Positions 41,120 through 53,930 are shown, counted from the first letter of the stretch. The stretch is 64,000 nt of DNA from Fasciola hepatica (GCA_948099385.1 CANUEZ040000159.1:4668501-4732500); one strand, 5' to 3'. The notes: a model not told the origin generated them from the sequence alone. Translations and numbers: made by a program.

Positions 41120-41415
41120 GAACATGCTGTGGTGACTCAGTGGGCATCACACGTGATACGGCCAGGTACAGCTTCGCAGCTGCGCACGCTGATGAGCCTC
41201 AACCAGTCAGGATCTCTGAGGACGGGTACAGCATAAACTGGCTGTGATTGGCCAACTTATCTGCCAGTCAATCTCTTCGATTTAACGCCTATGCAAACCA
41301 GTTGTGCAGTACAACTAACGTGCTATTCGGCAGCCTTGGAATTTTCGTAACTTTGATTTACGTAGTTCCGAGTAAGAGCTATTTCAACACGTCCCATCAG
41401 TTCCGGCTTTGCGAA
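41120..41415 (+). repeat. Interspersed repeat R3, copy 1 (inserted in a LINE)
   Basis: It starts with GGTGACTCAGTGGGCATCAC, continues GTGATACGGCCAGGTACAGC, CAAACCAGTTGTGCAGTAC and CGTGCTATTCGGCAGCCTTG, and ends near TTTGCGAATATTACA. The same sequence occurs at 49568-49745 (+, partial), 57460-57765 (+) and 61015-61310 (-). Here it splits RT sequence: YVDD lies left and the [11 protein letters not shown] part right. Confidence 0.8.
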
Positions 41416-41419
41416 TATT

Positions 41420-42330
41420 ACACGTCCTCTATACCAAATTTGAAGATAAATAGGGATAAAGGGCAACCTTGCCGAACTCCACTAGAGACGACAATTGAAC
41501 GCAGACCCTAGTTTGACCTGAGATGTGACGATGCATTTCTTTGAAGACTGACACGTACTTCCCGGGTACTCCATTTTTCAGCATTTTTCAACCCCGCCAT
41601 TTGTGTCTGACAGCGATGTGGTTGACCTGGGTTCACTGTTGACTCGAACAAAGTGGATGTCACATGGCTTACCAGCGACTGGGATGTCTGAAGTTCGTAC
41701 TGGCGAGGAACAGGCGTTGATCTGAACACAAGATCAACAATCGTTTTCCGAGCGACAAAAATCTAGCCCAAAAGGACTTCCTTGATGCCCCTCGTCCGAT
41801 GAAAGCCGACCCACTCTAGCATTCAGATCTTCTGTCAAAATCACGATATCAGCCTGGCTTGCCTTGTATAAGAGGTCGTGAAGCTTTTGGTAGGAGGTAT
41901 CTTTGATTGCATCTGGGCTGTAATCGGCGGATGCATACGCCGAACAAACTGCGCCTATCGGAGTGGCGACTGCTCACTTTGCTCGAATCCCTGAGTCCCA
42001 TTGCGTATATACGACTGTCGGCTGGGATCCGCTTTAGCTCTTTCACTGAGAGCAATGCCAACGCTAGCAAGACCAGAAGCCGCAGCCTCAGCGTGCCCAA
42101 AATGGCATAAGTGAAACTTCACGGAAGGGCTAGATGGGGGACGTCAGTCGAATGATGGAACTGGAGTTTTGAACGCAACACGTCGATTGTATGGGATTCA
42201 AACATACAAGCTAAACCCACCAATTGTCCTATACGCATCAGGGTTCTCACGCTGAACGTGGCTAGTTTGAATGCACATCGGAGACTAAGCAGGGCATAAG
42301 TTGGTTGTAACGGGCTCGGTGAGACTCGGA
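41420..42330 (-). mobile_element. RTE-A-type LINE endonuclease fragment joined to RT piece
   Basis: On the minus strand, the endonuclease start LATFSVRTLMRIGQLVGLAC lies at about 42280-42200. Then come ALLSVKEL, RHSDRRSLFGVCIRRLQP and, near 41850-41800, an NARVG-like string. After a region reading VSHVTSTLFESTVNPGQPH the sequence jumps at about 41500 to RT (SSLVEFGKVALYP in place of SSGVRQGCPLSP). The endonuclease-RT linker and RT amino-terminal part are missing, so this is an internally deleted copy. Confidence 0.65.
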
Positions 42331-42589
42331 ACCTAGCCGAAGAAGGACGACAGAGAACATAGCAAGGCTTTCCACCAGTTGTACCAGAACGGGCACTGTC
42401 GACGGAATGAACCAGTAGGGTATGCGAATGGAAAATAACGTGGGAAATGAATAGAAATCGGAGAACAAGCTGTGTACGGTGTAGGGGAGTGATCGTTTGT
42501 GCGCACGGAAGAGCAATCAATCGTAGTAGTGATAGTTGTTTGCGCTACGGTCTGTACCACTCAGTCTTCCTTCCCAGAGTAGTCATTTT

Positions 42590-43000
42590 GTTTGAGGACG
42601 CATCTCTAGCCTTTGCGCAGCCAAGCGCATCCTTCAAGGCAGCAAGGTTGTTCCTGATGAGCCTATGGCCTGCTGTATGGCTCATTAGTCTGTTCCGGAA
42701 TACCGGGTCGGGTAGTTTAGACAATATCCCTTTATAGCTGTTGGATCAGCAGATCTCGTTCGCCCATTCAGGAGTATCTGTTTACGCCAAGGTTTCCAGA
42801 ACTTGGTTACCCTCAATCTAGTTTATCCCGCCTGTCGAGAGGTTTGTTGGGGTGTGGCCTCTGATGTATGCTTCAGCGTCATGGGGCCAGAGGTGAGAGT
42901 TGGATAAACGATGGATACCATCGAGATGGAAGATGCTCGAAGGGACACGATAATCTGTCAATTCAGAGAGGCTCTTCTTCTCAGACACCCTAGTCTATGG
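42590..43000 (-). repeat. RTE-B LINE 3' region fragment
   Basis: Colinear with 13017-13440 at roughly three-quarters identity by eye. Shared strings: GGGTCGGGTAG, GTTGGATCAG, GAGTATCTGT, GTTTATCCCGCCTGTCGA, GGTGTGGCC. Confidence 0.7.
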
Positions 43001-43747
43001 CAGCCTGTTTGAATGAGATCATGTAAAACATTAACGACCGAAAAGAGTGAGAAACAATGGGGAAAGTGCGAATATATCGCTGAATAGCCAGATTGGCAAA
43101 TATGACTGTCTATGCAGAGGAGGTTCCCATCGTCGTGTGGCAATTGCCCCAGCAAATTTCACTAGCCTCACACTCGTTGTTACTTGCTTTGCCGAAAATT
43201 CAATGTTTCGGTTAACTGGATGTTGCATCATCAGAAGCATGTCGATCTAAGGCTGACAACGGGATGTTATGTTTTGCAATGTCATCGCGTGTCTGGCCCG
43301 ACCCTGGTCGAGTCACGAAACGATGGTCCCAATTCCAGAAGTCATTCATTATGGGAGATACTCTTCCTCGTCATTCTATTCCATTTTCATCTGACGCGAT
43401 TATAGACCTACTTTAGTGATCACAACAAACGAGTGAAACAACCAATTCAAACCGGAATCCGTGGTTTACGAGTTGGTGAATGAACCTGTTCGCATGTGAA
43501 CCACATGTCGACGGTTAGACAGTTTTGTTTATGCCGATTCGTTATCAAGTCAGCGTAATACAAGAGAGAAACCGAAGGGGATTAGCTCATAGTCTGTTCA
43601 TGGGTTGGGTCATCCCATTGATTATGTACTGCTGGAAACGTGATTTTTAACTTTTGTACGAGAAATATACTGACCTGAGGTTGAACTGATTAATGGAGCT
43701 TCGCGGTTTTCAGTTTGGTTCACCTTGAATAAACTACTAGCACGCAC

Positions 43748-44060
43748 CAGTGGTGGCTGAGTGGTTTAGAGAGCTTGATTACCATCTCGTAGGTCTTAGG
43801 TTCGAATCCTCGCCATCACCGGTCACGTTGGTGGTAGACAATATTCCATTGTCGTCCGGCTCGTTACCACACCTGGCCTACAGGGACCTCATGTGGTTCT
43901 CCACTGCAAGTTTCCTAGTCTGGTTGCCGATTATCCCTAATAGTGCAGTGGATCTTTATAGGTATGGGGTACATGCACCTTCTACTGCACTCTTGTGCGG
44001 GCATGATATAAAAAATTCACTTGGCCATTATAGTTTCTTCTCTCTATCACTCACCCACAC
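43748..44060 (+). repeat. tRNA-derived SINE, copy 4 (best preserved)
   Basis: A box TGGCTGAGTGG at 43754-43764 and a perfect-consensus B box GGTTCGAATCC at 43799-43809 give an RNA polymerase III internal promoter of the Leu/Ser tRNA type. The body contains GTGGTAGACAATATTCCATT, GTCGTCCGGCTCGTTACCAC and CCTCATGTGGTTCTCCACTG; the 3' part contains CTCTTGTGCGGGCATGATAT. It lies directly against the 3' side of an RTE-A LINE fragment, which starts at about 44068. Confidence 0.85.
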
Positions 44061-44067
44061 ACCCACA

Positions 44068-44450
44068 TCTCGTGGACCCCAACCAGCAAAGCCAATACGT
44101 CCTATATGATCGGGTTCACTGGTTTAATTCCGCAAACCCTTCTTCCTTGTCATGGACTGTCTATTCTCATTCGTGTTTAAACCAATTTTTGGCTCGGCGA
44201 AAGATTTCATGCCGGAGGAATCATACCTGAGGCACGCCTAACTCATGTCCCAACCATCGTCGTTCAGTGAGCTTCTGCGTTTGATCTAGTGACTTTCCGT
44301 TTGTATTTGGTTCTCCACGTCTAATCTCGGCGTTACTGACACGGTATTCCCCCAGTGGTTGAGTAGTGCTATGAAGATATCGGCGCTCAGATACCCCTAA
44401 ACAAGCTTCGTATCTCTTCACCGAGGTTTGCCCGGTTTGCTGTAACCCAC
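44068..44450 (-). mobile_element. RTE-A LINE RT C-terminal fragment
   Basis: On the minus strand, 44421-44221 encodes YRVSNAEIRRGEPNTNGKSL and TERRWLGHELGVPQ, matching the family tail (ISNAEVRR...[10 protein letters not shown]). The 3'UTR start CTCGTGGACCCCAACC (as +) at 44072 matches 18595-18610. Confidence 0.75.
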
Positions 44451-46560
44451 TTCATGTTTGCAATGAAACTCGTAGCGGCCAGGTTTCGTAGCCCTTTAGA
44501 AGTGGCGGTCCTTGATGGGAAGATGAATAAATGTGCAGAACGCTTGCTTACCATTGTATCACAACAGTTAGTCACCAACGTGCTTATATGTAAAAAGGTA
44601 TTTACTGAGTCGTATAGCGTTCATTGTGAAGTCGGGAAGCAAACTGAACTGCGTTGTCAAAAGTGACTGAATCACTGAGTCACTAAAATCTCTAGTTCTT
44701 CGTATTTTGCAGTGGTGTCCGTTCTTGTTATTTGTTGCTAAAGTCGCTAAGACGATAATGTTTTTTGACTTCAGAGTTGATGGAACGATTTGGCCGAGTA
44801 CAGGGTATCGAATACACATTGATTTACGTTGTCAATTTTCACCTTTTATACGATGAGGCTAACATGGGCGGTCGGAAACTCGAAACCCCTCAAAGTCTTA
44901 CTCGAATCAGCCGCATTTAGTATAGGCCTCGTATGACTTTCCGATGACGTTCCTGTAAGCCTTCCATCTAAAGAGGGCCTCAACAAAGGGTGCCATTCCT
45001 CCATGGACAATGAATTTACTTATTTATTTACGTGAGGGTTTATTACTCAGCGTTAAGGCTCTGTTGACCGCTGAAAATTCAAAGAAGCGTCCGTACAGTG
45101 GACTAAAAGTCGACACTGTAGACAATTGTCTGCAGCCGTTTTAGGTTTCGGATTAGAAGTCCATGAAGAACACCATTGCTTCGTTTTTCGATCATGGTGG
45201 CCACCTTGCATAGCCACTGAAAGCCTGTAAGTATAACCTAATGATTGACGTGTGACTCACGCGCATGCACATTGTGTTCAATGCTCAAACGGAGATGCAA
45301 GTCGGTGATATGCGTTACGACGTTGTTGGTGAAAAAATTATAATTAGCCGACGCTTCGGTTACCGCGGCTAATCTTTCTCAAGGTACTGACATCACTAAG
45401 GCATAAGCAGGGTATAGTTCACATCGATGGTTGACCGCGTCACCACTGACTCTGATAATGGGAGCGTGTGTGACTAGAAATCAGTCAATCTAATCGGCGA
45501 ACAATTTGACGCACGCGCACACACACACTTCCGCTGACCTGTAACTGATTCCTCAGAGTCCTTCGATTGTAAAACTGCATTGAGAAAGGTTGCTCACGCT
45601 AACCGTAAGGTTAGCTAATGATAATTTTCCCATGGACTACGCCGTCTTGTTGACATTATATTTTCTCGTTTAAGACAGTGAAAAAGCTACTTTTACGGTG
45701 ATCAGAAACTTTGCAAGAATCAATGGGAAGTTTACTCTAATGTCAAATCAACTTGGGACTAGAATCTGGTGTGATTAGTCCATTTCACATCATCTTTGAC
45801 CCTTTTAACGTTTAATCTTCCGGCTAAAACAATCAGATTTCCTTTAGTGACCTAGGATAACCTGTAGCACGTCAGGCTTGTATTCAACTTTTCAAACGAA
45901 CTAGTCGTTATTATCGACATCTCGGCAAGTCCGAAGTGGACACAAGAATTCACGTTACCATGACAAAACGTACCGGGACAGTAAGTTGCTAGGCAACATG
46001 TGAGGCATGAACTACAGCCTACTTCGCCAATCCGGAATCCCATCAACTGTGTCTTAGCATTGGTTTGGTAATGCACAAGTAAACGCAACTCCGTTTGTCA
46101 AATTTATCGATTTACAATGAGCGCAGAATGAGGTCACGGTAAGAAAAAAACCAAACGTTGTTACACAATCTCATGTGATTCGCGAAAGTCCCGATGGAAG
46201 CATCTTCGGACAAATTAGCAAATAAATGACTCCATCACATAAAAAACAAAAATAATTCCATGATAGAGATAAAATACAATCCGATTAATAATCCTTCGCG
46301 GATAGATGCATACCCAATGCCAGTTTATGAATCTACTGTGGCAGTCTAAACAAGTGGATGTAGGTTGACCATAACAAAGTCACGTGTACGCCGAAGAGCA
46401 ACTCACAAGGTATGGAAAATTTCCGCTGGAAAAATTCTGAATTACAGACATCACATCACTAATGTGAAGAGTTGAGAGGAAACATGTTGTAGCTCTTCTC
46501 GGTTTTCATTTTGTTCTGATGAGCCTCGTGTAAATATCTAAATGATCGAGCTATCTGAAT
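44451..46560. other. Intergenic, nothing recognised
   Basis: No coding or repeat signature is supported. A short string GGTGCCATTCCTCC near 44990 weakly recalls the repeat at 55310 and 59920. Confidence 0.4.
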
Positions 46561-46570
46561 CACACATGAA

Positions 46571-46608
46571 TGTGTTTGTGTGCGAGTGTGTGTGTGTGTG
46601 TGTGTGTG
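46571..46608. repeat. (TG)n microsatellite
   Basis: A TG-rich run with a perfect core of about 11 units, followed about 130 bases later by a G-run (about 46738-46749). Confidence 0.95.
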
Positions 46609-47154
46609 ATGGTTATTTTGTGTGAGTTGTATTTGCGTCATTCGGTTATGGACCAGTGTTTGCAGTACTTTCAGAGAAATCATTATTTGTTCCTGGGGCT
46701 TGGGCAATAGACCAGTCTTCTTCAATGAGGATGAAAGGAGGGGGGGGGGTGAAATACGAATTTAGATCTGTACTATCTGTTAAATTTCTTTTGAAGTTGA
46801 GATGAAAATACTCATTCACTCTGTCTCTATGTGGTTGTGTTCGTAAGAGAAAATACTAACTGACTGAATTTGGCTTCCAACTAATTCTTTGCTATAGTTC
46901 AGTTGATGCCCACTAGAGTTGCCTACAAAGTCCCACAGAAACACACAAAGTTAGCTCTGGTTGATAAACCGGCTCGTTTTCGATGGTTCTCATACCAATA
47001 TAATAAAGCTGAGGGGTAGTGGCTGATTCGTGGTCAACACACTGTCTGTCCATCCAAGCAGACCAAAGCCACCACAGTGAGCCATAGGAGGAGTAAACAG
47101 AAGCTGCCTAACATCAATGTCAAGGCTTGAGACAGAAGGGCCACGAGCGACCAA

Positions 47155-47290
47155 CTAACGGATCGATGACGTGGATCACGAGCATGAGAGATGAATCCTG
47201 TCAAATGGCGTTTAGCTCGAATACCAGCCAATTAGAAGACCAGTCGGACCAATGTGCTCTGTGCAAAGTCTGTGTTCGAGGACCAACATC
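47155..47290. repeat. LTR-like repeat fragment
   Basis: It matches the first 140 bases of the window with interruptions: GATCGATGACGTGGATCAC, ATGAGAGATGAATCCTGTCA, then GACCAGTCGGACCAATGTG. Confidence 0.5.
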
Positions 47291-48069
47291 CCATATAATC
47301 ACTTTATTTTACGGTAATGAAATAAAGTAGTTTGAAGGCAGAAGAGTCTTCTCCCTAGAACCAATGAGTGACCACAGAACAGCGTTGAAACTAAACGAAC
47401 TGTTATGAGCCAACTGGGATAGTCTGGTTCTGGCACAAGTGTGGTTCACAATCATGTGCTACGAGTTCGAGTCCCACTTTGGAATCGGCAGATTTGTACA
47501 CTGCAGCTGATAATTCCTAACACGGATAAAACAGCTACGTGGAGCTTTCCTGGTGGACTGTCATGTACGTGGCGCGGGACGAATTTATTGTGCTGCTTTA
47601 ATTGTTGAATATTTGAGAACCTGCCTTTTCCAGCCTGTGGTTATTTATTCGGTTACGCTTCTCTGTGTACGGTCTTGTTTGAGTAGGTTTTCCGGATATC
47701 TTTTGTACATTTTAGTGAGCTGTTGCTCCTTTCATAGCCATTCTTCGGAGCAAAGTGTTTTACTTCCGAAGAATGGAGTTATAATCAGCCCACATTCATC
47801 AGCCCCCATAAAGAACTAGGTTACTTAAAGTGAAGTCCAGCCCAAGTTTCTTCACCCGAACCCACTGTCTTTGAAATATCTGAATAGGTAGATTATCCTT
47901 CCACGTGAGAAACAGATAGAGTAGAATAAAGATTTATGTACTGTAGAATCTGCTCATATAGTGTCCTACTTTCACGATCCAAGAGAGTGAAAGAAATGCT
48001 CACAACTAGCAGTTTGTCTCATTTCTGTACTTCCGTTTTAATAGGGCATTTGGAAACAAGATGCACGGA

Positions 48070-48250
48070 TCACTTTGCTGTAAAAATTGGATAATCCACT
48101 TTCATTTTCCGCATCCAGAGGTCCAAGAAGGAATAAAACCGCAACCGTCCACATATTGGATAGTGTTCAAGCTGAACTATCGAAGTCAGACAAGCCGGAC
48201 ATAAATGACGCTAATGAGTATCCAATGCTTGGAAACCACTATTTTAATGG
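48070..48250 (-). repeat. Diverged copy of the tRNA-like repeat at 54775-54965
   Basis: Same order of strings as 54805-54925: AATCCACTTTCATTTT, CATCCAGAGGTCCAAGAAGG, CGTCCACATATTGGATAG, CTGAACTATCG. It is colinear but diverged, with no functional promoter boxes. Confidence 0.45.
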
Positions 48251-48329
48251 TATACAGCAACTGTTCTGGTTTTACTTGCCGGTCTGTCCTTGTATCGTCT
48301 GATCACCTTTGTTGTTCAGTGCGTTATCA

Positions 48330-48535
48330 GTACGATATTTTGTGTAATAATCGGTGCAACCGGGTGGTGCCCTAGAGGTGCTCGTCGTAGACTGTCACAT
48401 CTGTGGTTCGAGGATGAACTGCTGCCACTCACGGTCAGCTTAATACGACGTCTGACCTATGAGAGCCGAATTAGATCAGGCTCCCGGTGTCTCATAGTCA
48501 GGATGTTCGTAATAGTGCGCGTGCGCAGTGTAAAC
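48330..48535 (+). repeat. Degenerate tRNA-derived SINE, copy 5
   Basis: CTGTGGTTCGAGGATG in place of the B box, then CTTAATACGACGTCTGACCT and GTCTCATAGTCAGGATGTTC with TAATAGTGCG are colinear with the SINE copies at 36.9 and 43.8 kb. Confidence 0.45.
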
Positions 48536-49567
48536 AGATGTTCACTGAATTAGTAGGTAAAGAGTTCGCAGAGGTTTCCCTCCATAGCTAATACAGACGC
48601 ATGCGTATCTAATGGACTATATGAAGTAGAATGGTGATACTCTTATAATCCACACCATGCGCCCAAAAACAATTCGTTCACTCACTATCAAGCTCTGAAA
48701 CAACAGTGAAACAATCCAACCACAACTGAATTACTCATTCGCATGAACGATAAACATTCAACGATAATCCCGCACTCCTTTGATCAGAAGACACAATCAT
48801 AGGATCTTTATGCGTTACTTCAACTCACTGCTTTTTGTCTGTGTGAAGCCAACTTTAAACAACTCATTTATCAGACACGTCTTCCGGGTTAATACACTAC
48901 TACAACTAATACCATTACTACTACTACAGCTGTAGAAGACTGAAGTAAACAAATGAGAACTTATATCCAGTAAAGCGTAACCAAACTCAACTGTGATCAC
49001 CGGTTTGTGCTGAAAGTCCGAGAGCTTGATTTGACACGTATATGAAGGATCATTGGGACCATGAATGAGCCGGAATGGATAGTGTGCACAGTCATGTGAC
49101 TAAATTTTATCGACTTTGCCGCTGTGTAACTTTTTAGTAGTAAGGTAAGAAACAAATTGCCTGCATCAACCTCATCCCATGTAACTAATTCAAGTGATCT
49201 TCAGAGGGGACAAAAAGCCATGCTTCTCACGGCCGACCAATGCGGACGGGTTTTCAGACCTAGTAAAGATGCTTTTAGAGAATTTTTCTATGCATCGAAG
49301 TGTTCATTTGTGCACAGTGTAATGGGAGATGAAGTGCGCGAAAAAAAGAGAAAACCGGTTGCAATATTCGTATCAATATAAAATTCTCGATAAGTTAATT
49401 TGTTATGCAGTATGGTCATAAAATGTCGACCGGTGCACCGTAAAGATGTTTCATGTGACTAGTTGGAAACCATAAGCACACGTATCCACTGAGTTCAAAC
49501 TAGAACTAGAACTCGGGCTTGTAAAATTGTGAGTTCTATAAGTTAATTATTTGACTATCTGAGGTAA

Positions 49568-49745
49568 CGTTGTGGCTCCGCAAGCATTTCTCGGGACACG
49601 GTTCAGTACAGCTCCGTGGTCACACACGCTGAGGAGCATCAGCCAATCGGAATCGCCTCGAACAGGTATGACAAAAGCTTTCCGTGACGAGTTAACTTCT
49701 GATCTACCGATTATATACTCTGATGTAATATTATTGATAGGCATC
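49568..49745 (+). repeat. Interspersed repeat R3, copy 2 (partial)
   Basis: Aligned strings: CAGTACAGCTCCGTGGTCAC, CACGCTGAGGAGCATCAGCC, GAATCGCCTCGAACAGGTAT, ACTTCTGATCTACC. The 3' half is lost. Confidence 0.6.
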
Positions 49746-50844
49746 AATTCTGCAGTAAAATCAACGTACAGTTCGGTACTATTAACCCTCTTGTTATTTC
49801 AGTCTACATAGTTCTGGGCTGGAGTGATTCCGATACTTTCTCAGATCAAGCTTTGAGAATGTTACCCCCTTAAATTAGAATAAAATGTGACATCTGTTCT
49901 GGTTCGTCCCACTAGGTCCAGCAAGAAGATTTTCCTGACTTCGAATCAGCTCGTGTTATTGACACAAAACAGACTGTGTCATATAAGATGGGTGGTGATC
50001 ATAACCAGCGGTTTGAACGAAAACGTATTGGTGCACGTTATTCATAAACGGCTCTTCTGGCTGGTTAGTCTGGCTGTAACCCGAATGATTGTTTCAGCTC
50101 CGGTCGGTTTAGGCAGCTGTTGTTCACTGATTGGACCACTGCTCCGCTTCGCTGGCTCCTATCTTGACCTCGATTCTGGACAAGCGATGACATGTAGTCA
50201 ATTTGCCACACCTTCGATTTGCTTCGCTAAGTTCATCCTTGCCCCCTACTCTGGACTGTCAAAGACGTACTGTCTGCTGAAAGAACCAGACCGTCTTTAG
50301 GTGACATGTCTGTCAATATCGCAATAACATCCATCAGGATGAACCTGCAGTTTGAGTGTCTTCAGCACAAGAGGTTCAGACTTTGATTAACTACTTTCTT
50401 GCACCTTGTCTACCCGGATTCTGATCATAATCAGCTTGCATTATCAATTTTCAAGTTCTGAATACTTGATCTAGTTCAATGGATCCGTTACATTAAACCT
50501 TTAAGAAGTATTAACTCTTGGGAATCGTTCCTGTCTAACTTCCGTGGGTCTTACTAGAGGTTTTCTCAGTCAGGTAAAAACTATGCCTCTTTTTGTCGTC
50601 AATGGACGGGGCACGAGTCACAACATCACGTCAGACCGGAGTTCTGTTGTAACCTCAATTTGGGTTCAAGGGGTAACCTCTTAAAGAAGCGATTGTGCTC
50701 CCGTAAACAATCAGATGAAGGCAACAAACAAGGAAAAGGGTAGCTGGGACGCTCGAATATCCTCGAGAAAATATTCCTAGAGAACAAGTTTCCAGTTTGA
50801 TGGAATCGTGAATAAATGAGTGAATGACATTCTGTCAGTTCAGG

Positions 50845-51000
50845 TCAGTTTATTCAACCAATAACCTCGCACTTCTGTGCTCCGGTTTCGATTGTTACCT
50901 TCCAGCATCCCCCAGTAAAGGGCCAAAAAATAGAAGTGTAGTGATAAAGATCCAAAAAATCAAAGTATAAAGCGGAAATCAAGAGGACAAGGAAACAGTC
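50845..51000 (-). repeat. RTE-A LINE 3' tail
   Basis: The reverse complement reads CTTCTATTTTTTGGCCCTTT, ACTGGGGGATGCTGGAAGGT, AACAATCGAAACCGGAGCAC, AGAAGTGCGAGG and TTGGTTGAATAAACTGACC, matching the terminus at 7455-7545. Only the extreme 3' end is present, as expected from 5' truncation during target-primed reverse transcription. Confidence 0.8.
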
Positions 51001-53090
51001 CGAATCAGTGCCTGAATAACACAACAACATGCGGCACACACGATTATGGTCCCCACAAAATTTGTTTTTTATCACCTTTTTTAGTGTGGACACCATATTT
51101 ATTTCAAGACAGAACTGACCGATATTATTGCAGCTCTATCACTAAATAACCCTCGGTGAGTGAATTTTTTAAGTCACTGAGACCCTTTTCTTTTAAGTAG
51201 CGGTATACTTAATATGCTTTTGAGTCACCATAATAGTGAACCTCTGAAAATACACCATAGAATACGGTATTTCAGGTTCATCGAAAAGGACTTTTTTAAG
51301 GAAACCTTAATACCTTTACTTTTCGTGTAACAGTGATAGCTGAACGTTCTCCGTAATGGTGATAGGCTAATAACGTCAGCAGTGACGGGACTCAGTGGTG
51401 ATTATGCAGTGGGGGCTGCTTCTGATTCTGCTATGGAAAGAGGCACCTAAGGTAACGAATTCATCAGACAAACAGAAGACACAGAGGGGAAAGAAGTAAA
51501 AGTGTCGAATTCCAAAATATCTCACTATATCCCACGACAGACTTTAACAAGGAACAAGCCAGAGGTAACAGAATCCCTCAAATAGAAAGGTGGCCCAGAC
51601 TAGAGGCCCTTGATTAAAAATTCACTTGGATCAGTGAGAAAAATCCAGCAAGGTTGGTGCGCAGAATAAGAACAAGAAAAATCATGACACACGAAGGAAT
51701 ATGGAAAAAATAAGTCGAACTACGCACGCATCGTAAAAATCGATATCAGCGCAGCGCAAGCGTGATAACGGAATGTTCAGACGGCTACACTGATCTAGTC
51801 TTCCTGAGTAGATTGGCTTGAGCTTCAGAGCTACTCATGTCACCCGTCGACTTCTTGTTCCAATTGGTAGAATTCTGCTAACAGTCATATCTTAACCCTG
51901 TACCCCAATATAGTGATTCATTTTCATACCCTTTACAAGGGAAATAGAATTACAGAAGTGGATCCTGATAGTTAAAGACTATGCAACTAAAGCTTTCCCT
52001 TACCTTCATCTGAAAAGTTCTACGAAACCGTGTTGGTTCCTAATATTTTTGATTCCAGTGTAATCTAATCTCTGATTCTCGCAATTTGTTACATGCACAC
52101 GGACCCTAGTCGAAGTCAAGCTGTTGGGAGACACTTGGTTGGGTGACTTAATTTGGTCATTTGATTGTGACCGAAGGCTCTGAGGATCGTATAACAGCAT
52201 AACAGGAAAATTTCAGCGGGGATGACGATTATGATGATGATGTAAGAGTAGCTGTGAGACCAAACGAAAATTGTAAAAAAGCGCAAGGAAAATGGTAAAA
52301 ATAACGATTTATCTAGTGTTATGTTGTTCAGCAGATCTGAAGTGTTATGAAGTAACTCATTGTGCTAAATGAACCGTTTATTTATTGTTCATGTTACGTA
52401 ATCTTTTGATCACGAGTCATTGACTTTGGATGTTGTCGGGCAAGCTTCCGCCTCTCTGAGTAGTAGCCCAAGCAATGCCCAGACAATGATAATAGCGCAC
52501 AAAGTGAGAGATGAATAGGCGCCTCATAACTGAGTGTTAGTCCGGAGTACTTCGAAAAGAGTCAACCAGGACAGCGTGAGCGTTTGTGTGTGGAAATCAC
52601 GTTGGTCGCTTTCGAGTTTCACTTGAGACCGGTTGACGGGCATGTCGAGGACTCGTAACAGACCAAGGCGAGACTGAGAAGAATATTCATACTACAAAAT
52701 AAATCACTTTAAGAACGTGACCTTTTCTTGTTTCCATTACACGGTGTAGATAGATTACGACTTTATTATCTTAATTCGAGATCCATAGGTGGATTTGACT
52801 AGATACCAAGCAGTGTTCGAAAGCCACTCTCTGGTATCATAACTATACATCAGAAGCAATCATGGGCTTGGTTCTGTGATGCATGGCATTACTTTCCATT
52901 TCGGAATGCACTAACTGAGTGACTTCGGTTCAGGTCAGTCGAAATGTATTCTCTGCAAACGCAAAATGAACATTGGTGTTCGACAAAAGTGTGGTAAATA
53001 ACATTAAAACTTATGTTTATTAATGTGCAACATTTCGTACTGAAAGGGATTGAGGAGAGTGACCTCATTGCATGCTGATCTGCATGACTT
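51001..53090. other. Intergenic, nothing recognised
   Basis: No gene or repeat is supported here. Confidence 0.4.
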
Positions 53091-53094
53091 CCGT

Positions 53095-53590
53095 TGACCC
53101 GCGGAGAGTTTGTCTTTGCTGGGGTATTGGCTGAAGCGTCGATAGACGGCCTAGTTTCGTTAGTAGACAACACGTCATTGACCATCCGAAATCGACGGCA
53201 AATCTCAGGCCAACGAAACCGGTCGATGACCCAATCAGCTCGTGACGAAATCATCCAATCAGCCGCGAACAGTTGCCCTCACCGAGCCGAATGGAATCAA
53301 CCGATCAGCGAACAAGAGTTGTTTTGACCGAACAAAATGAAACCAACCAATGAAATGCCAACAGCTGTTTTGACCGACCGGGACAAAGTCAGTCAGTCGG
53401 GAACGTCAGCAGGGCTTGTCAGAACACCCGGTTATGGGAACGGTTCTGGACCAACGCGCTCTGTACCATGATTTCGACTGGGGTCACCTACTATCCGATA
53501 TAAACTGCTTGCCTTTGTATAATAAACCAGATGATTAGCCGGCAGAATAATCTTCTCACTAGAGTTGGTGGGACAGTTCAAAAAGGTCTT
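53095..53590 (+). repeat. LTR-like segment
   Basis: A GC-rich region with repeated ACCAACCAAT/CCAATCAG-type strings is followed by a TATA box (CCGATATAAACTGC, near 53498), AATAAACC at 53521 and the conserved end CTCACTAGAGTT plus GGTGGGACAGTTC (53555-53580). The promoter, polyadenylation signal and junction order is that of a retroviral-type LTR. The end is shared with bases 166-194 of the window. No flanking second LTR was found. Confidence 0.4.
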
Positions 53591-53599
53591 TTTGGTAGG

Positions 53600-53930
53600 A
53601 AGAAATGGTGAGAATGCCAGTCCACGATATGGGAAAGTGGTACGAATAACTTCACCAGTGGGCTTGGTCGTGTAGGACTTGTTAAATTGCCAGGTAAAGT
53701 CCGTGAAATCTACCTTTTAGATGGCTGAATGCACAAGGTGCCGTGGTCAGCGGTGTTGTTTCCCTCGAGCTTTTTCTTCGTCTACAAGACGGTCACTTAT
53801 ACCCTTCTTATTCTTTTTCCATCACACGGCACTTCACTTTGTTTCACTTTCGACTTAGTGATGCTACTAGATAGCAATCAGAACCAGAGCACAGAAGTGC
53901 CATTTTATTGATTGAAAAGATTGAACCAAG
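53600..53930 (+). mobile_element. RTE-A LINE, 5'-truncated 3' end
   Basis: It contains AGTCCACGATATGGG and ACTTCACCAGTGGGCTTGG, as at 5789-5830 (GTCCATGACATGG and ACCAGTGGACTTGG), then the tail with GATAGCAATCAGAACCAGAG, CACAGAAGTGCC and TTGATTGAAAAG. Coding capacity is nil. Confidence 0.7.
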
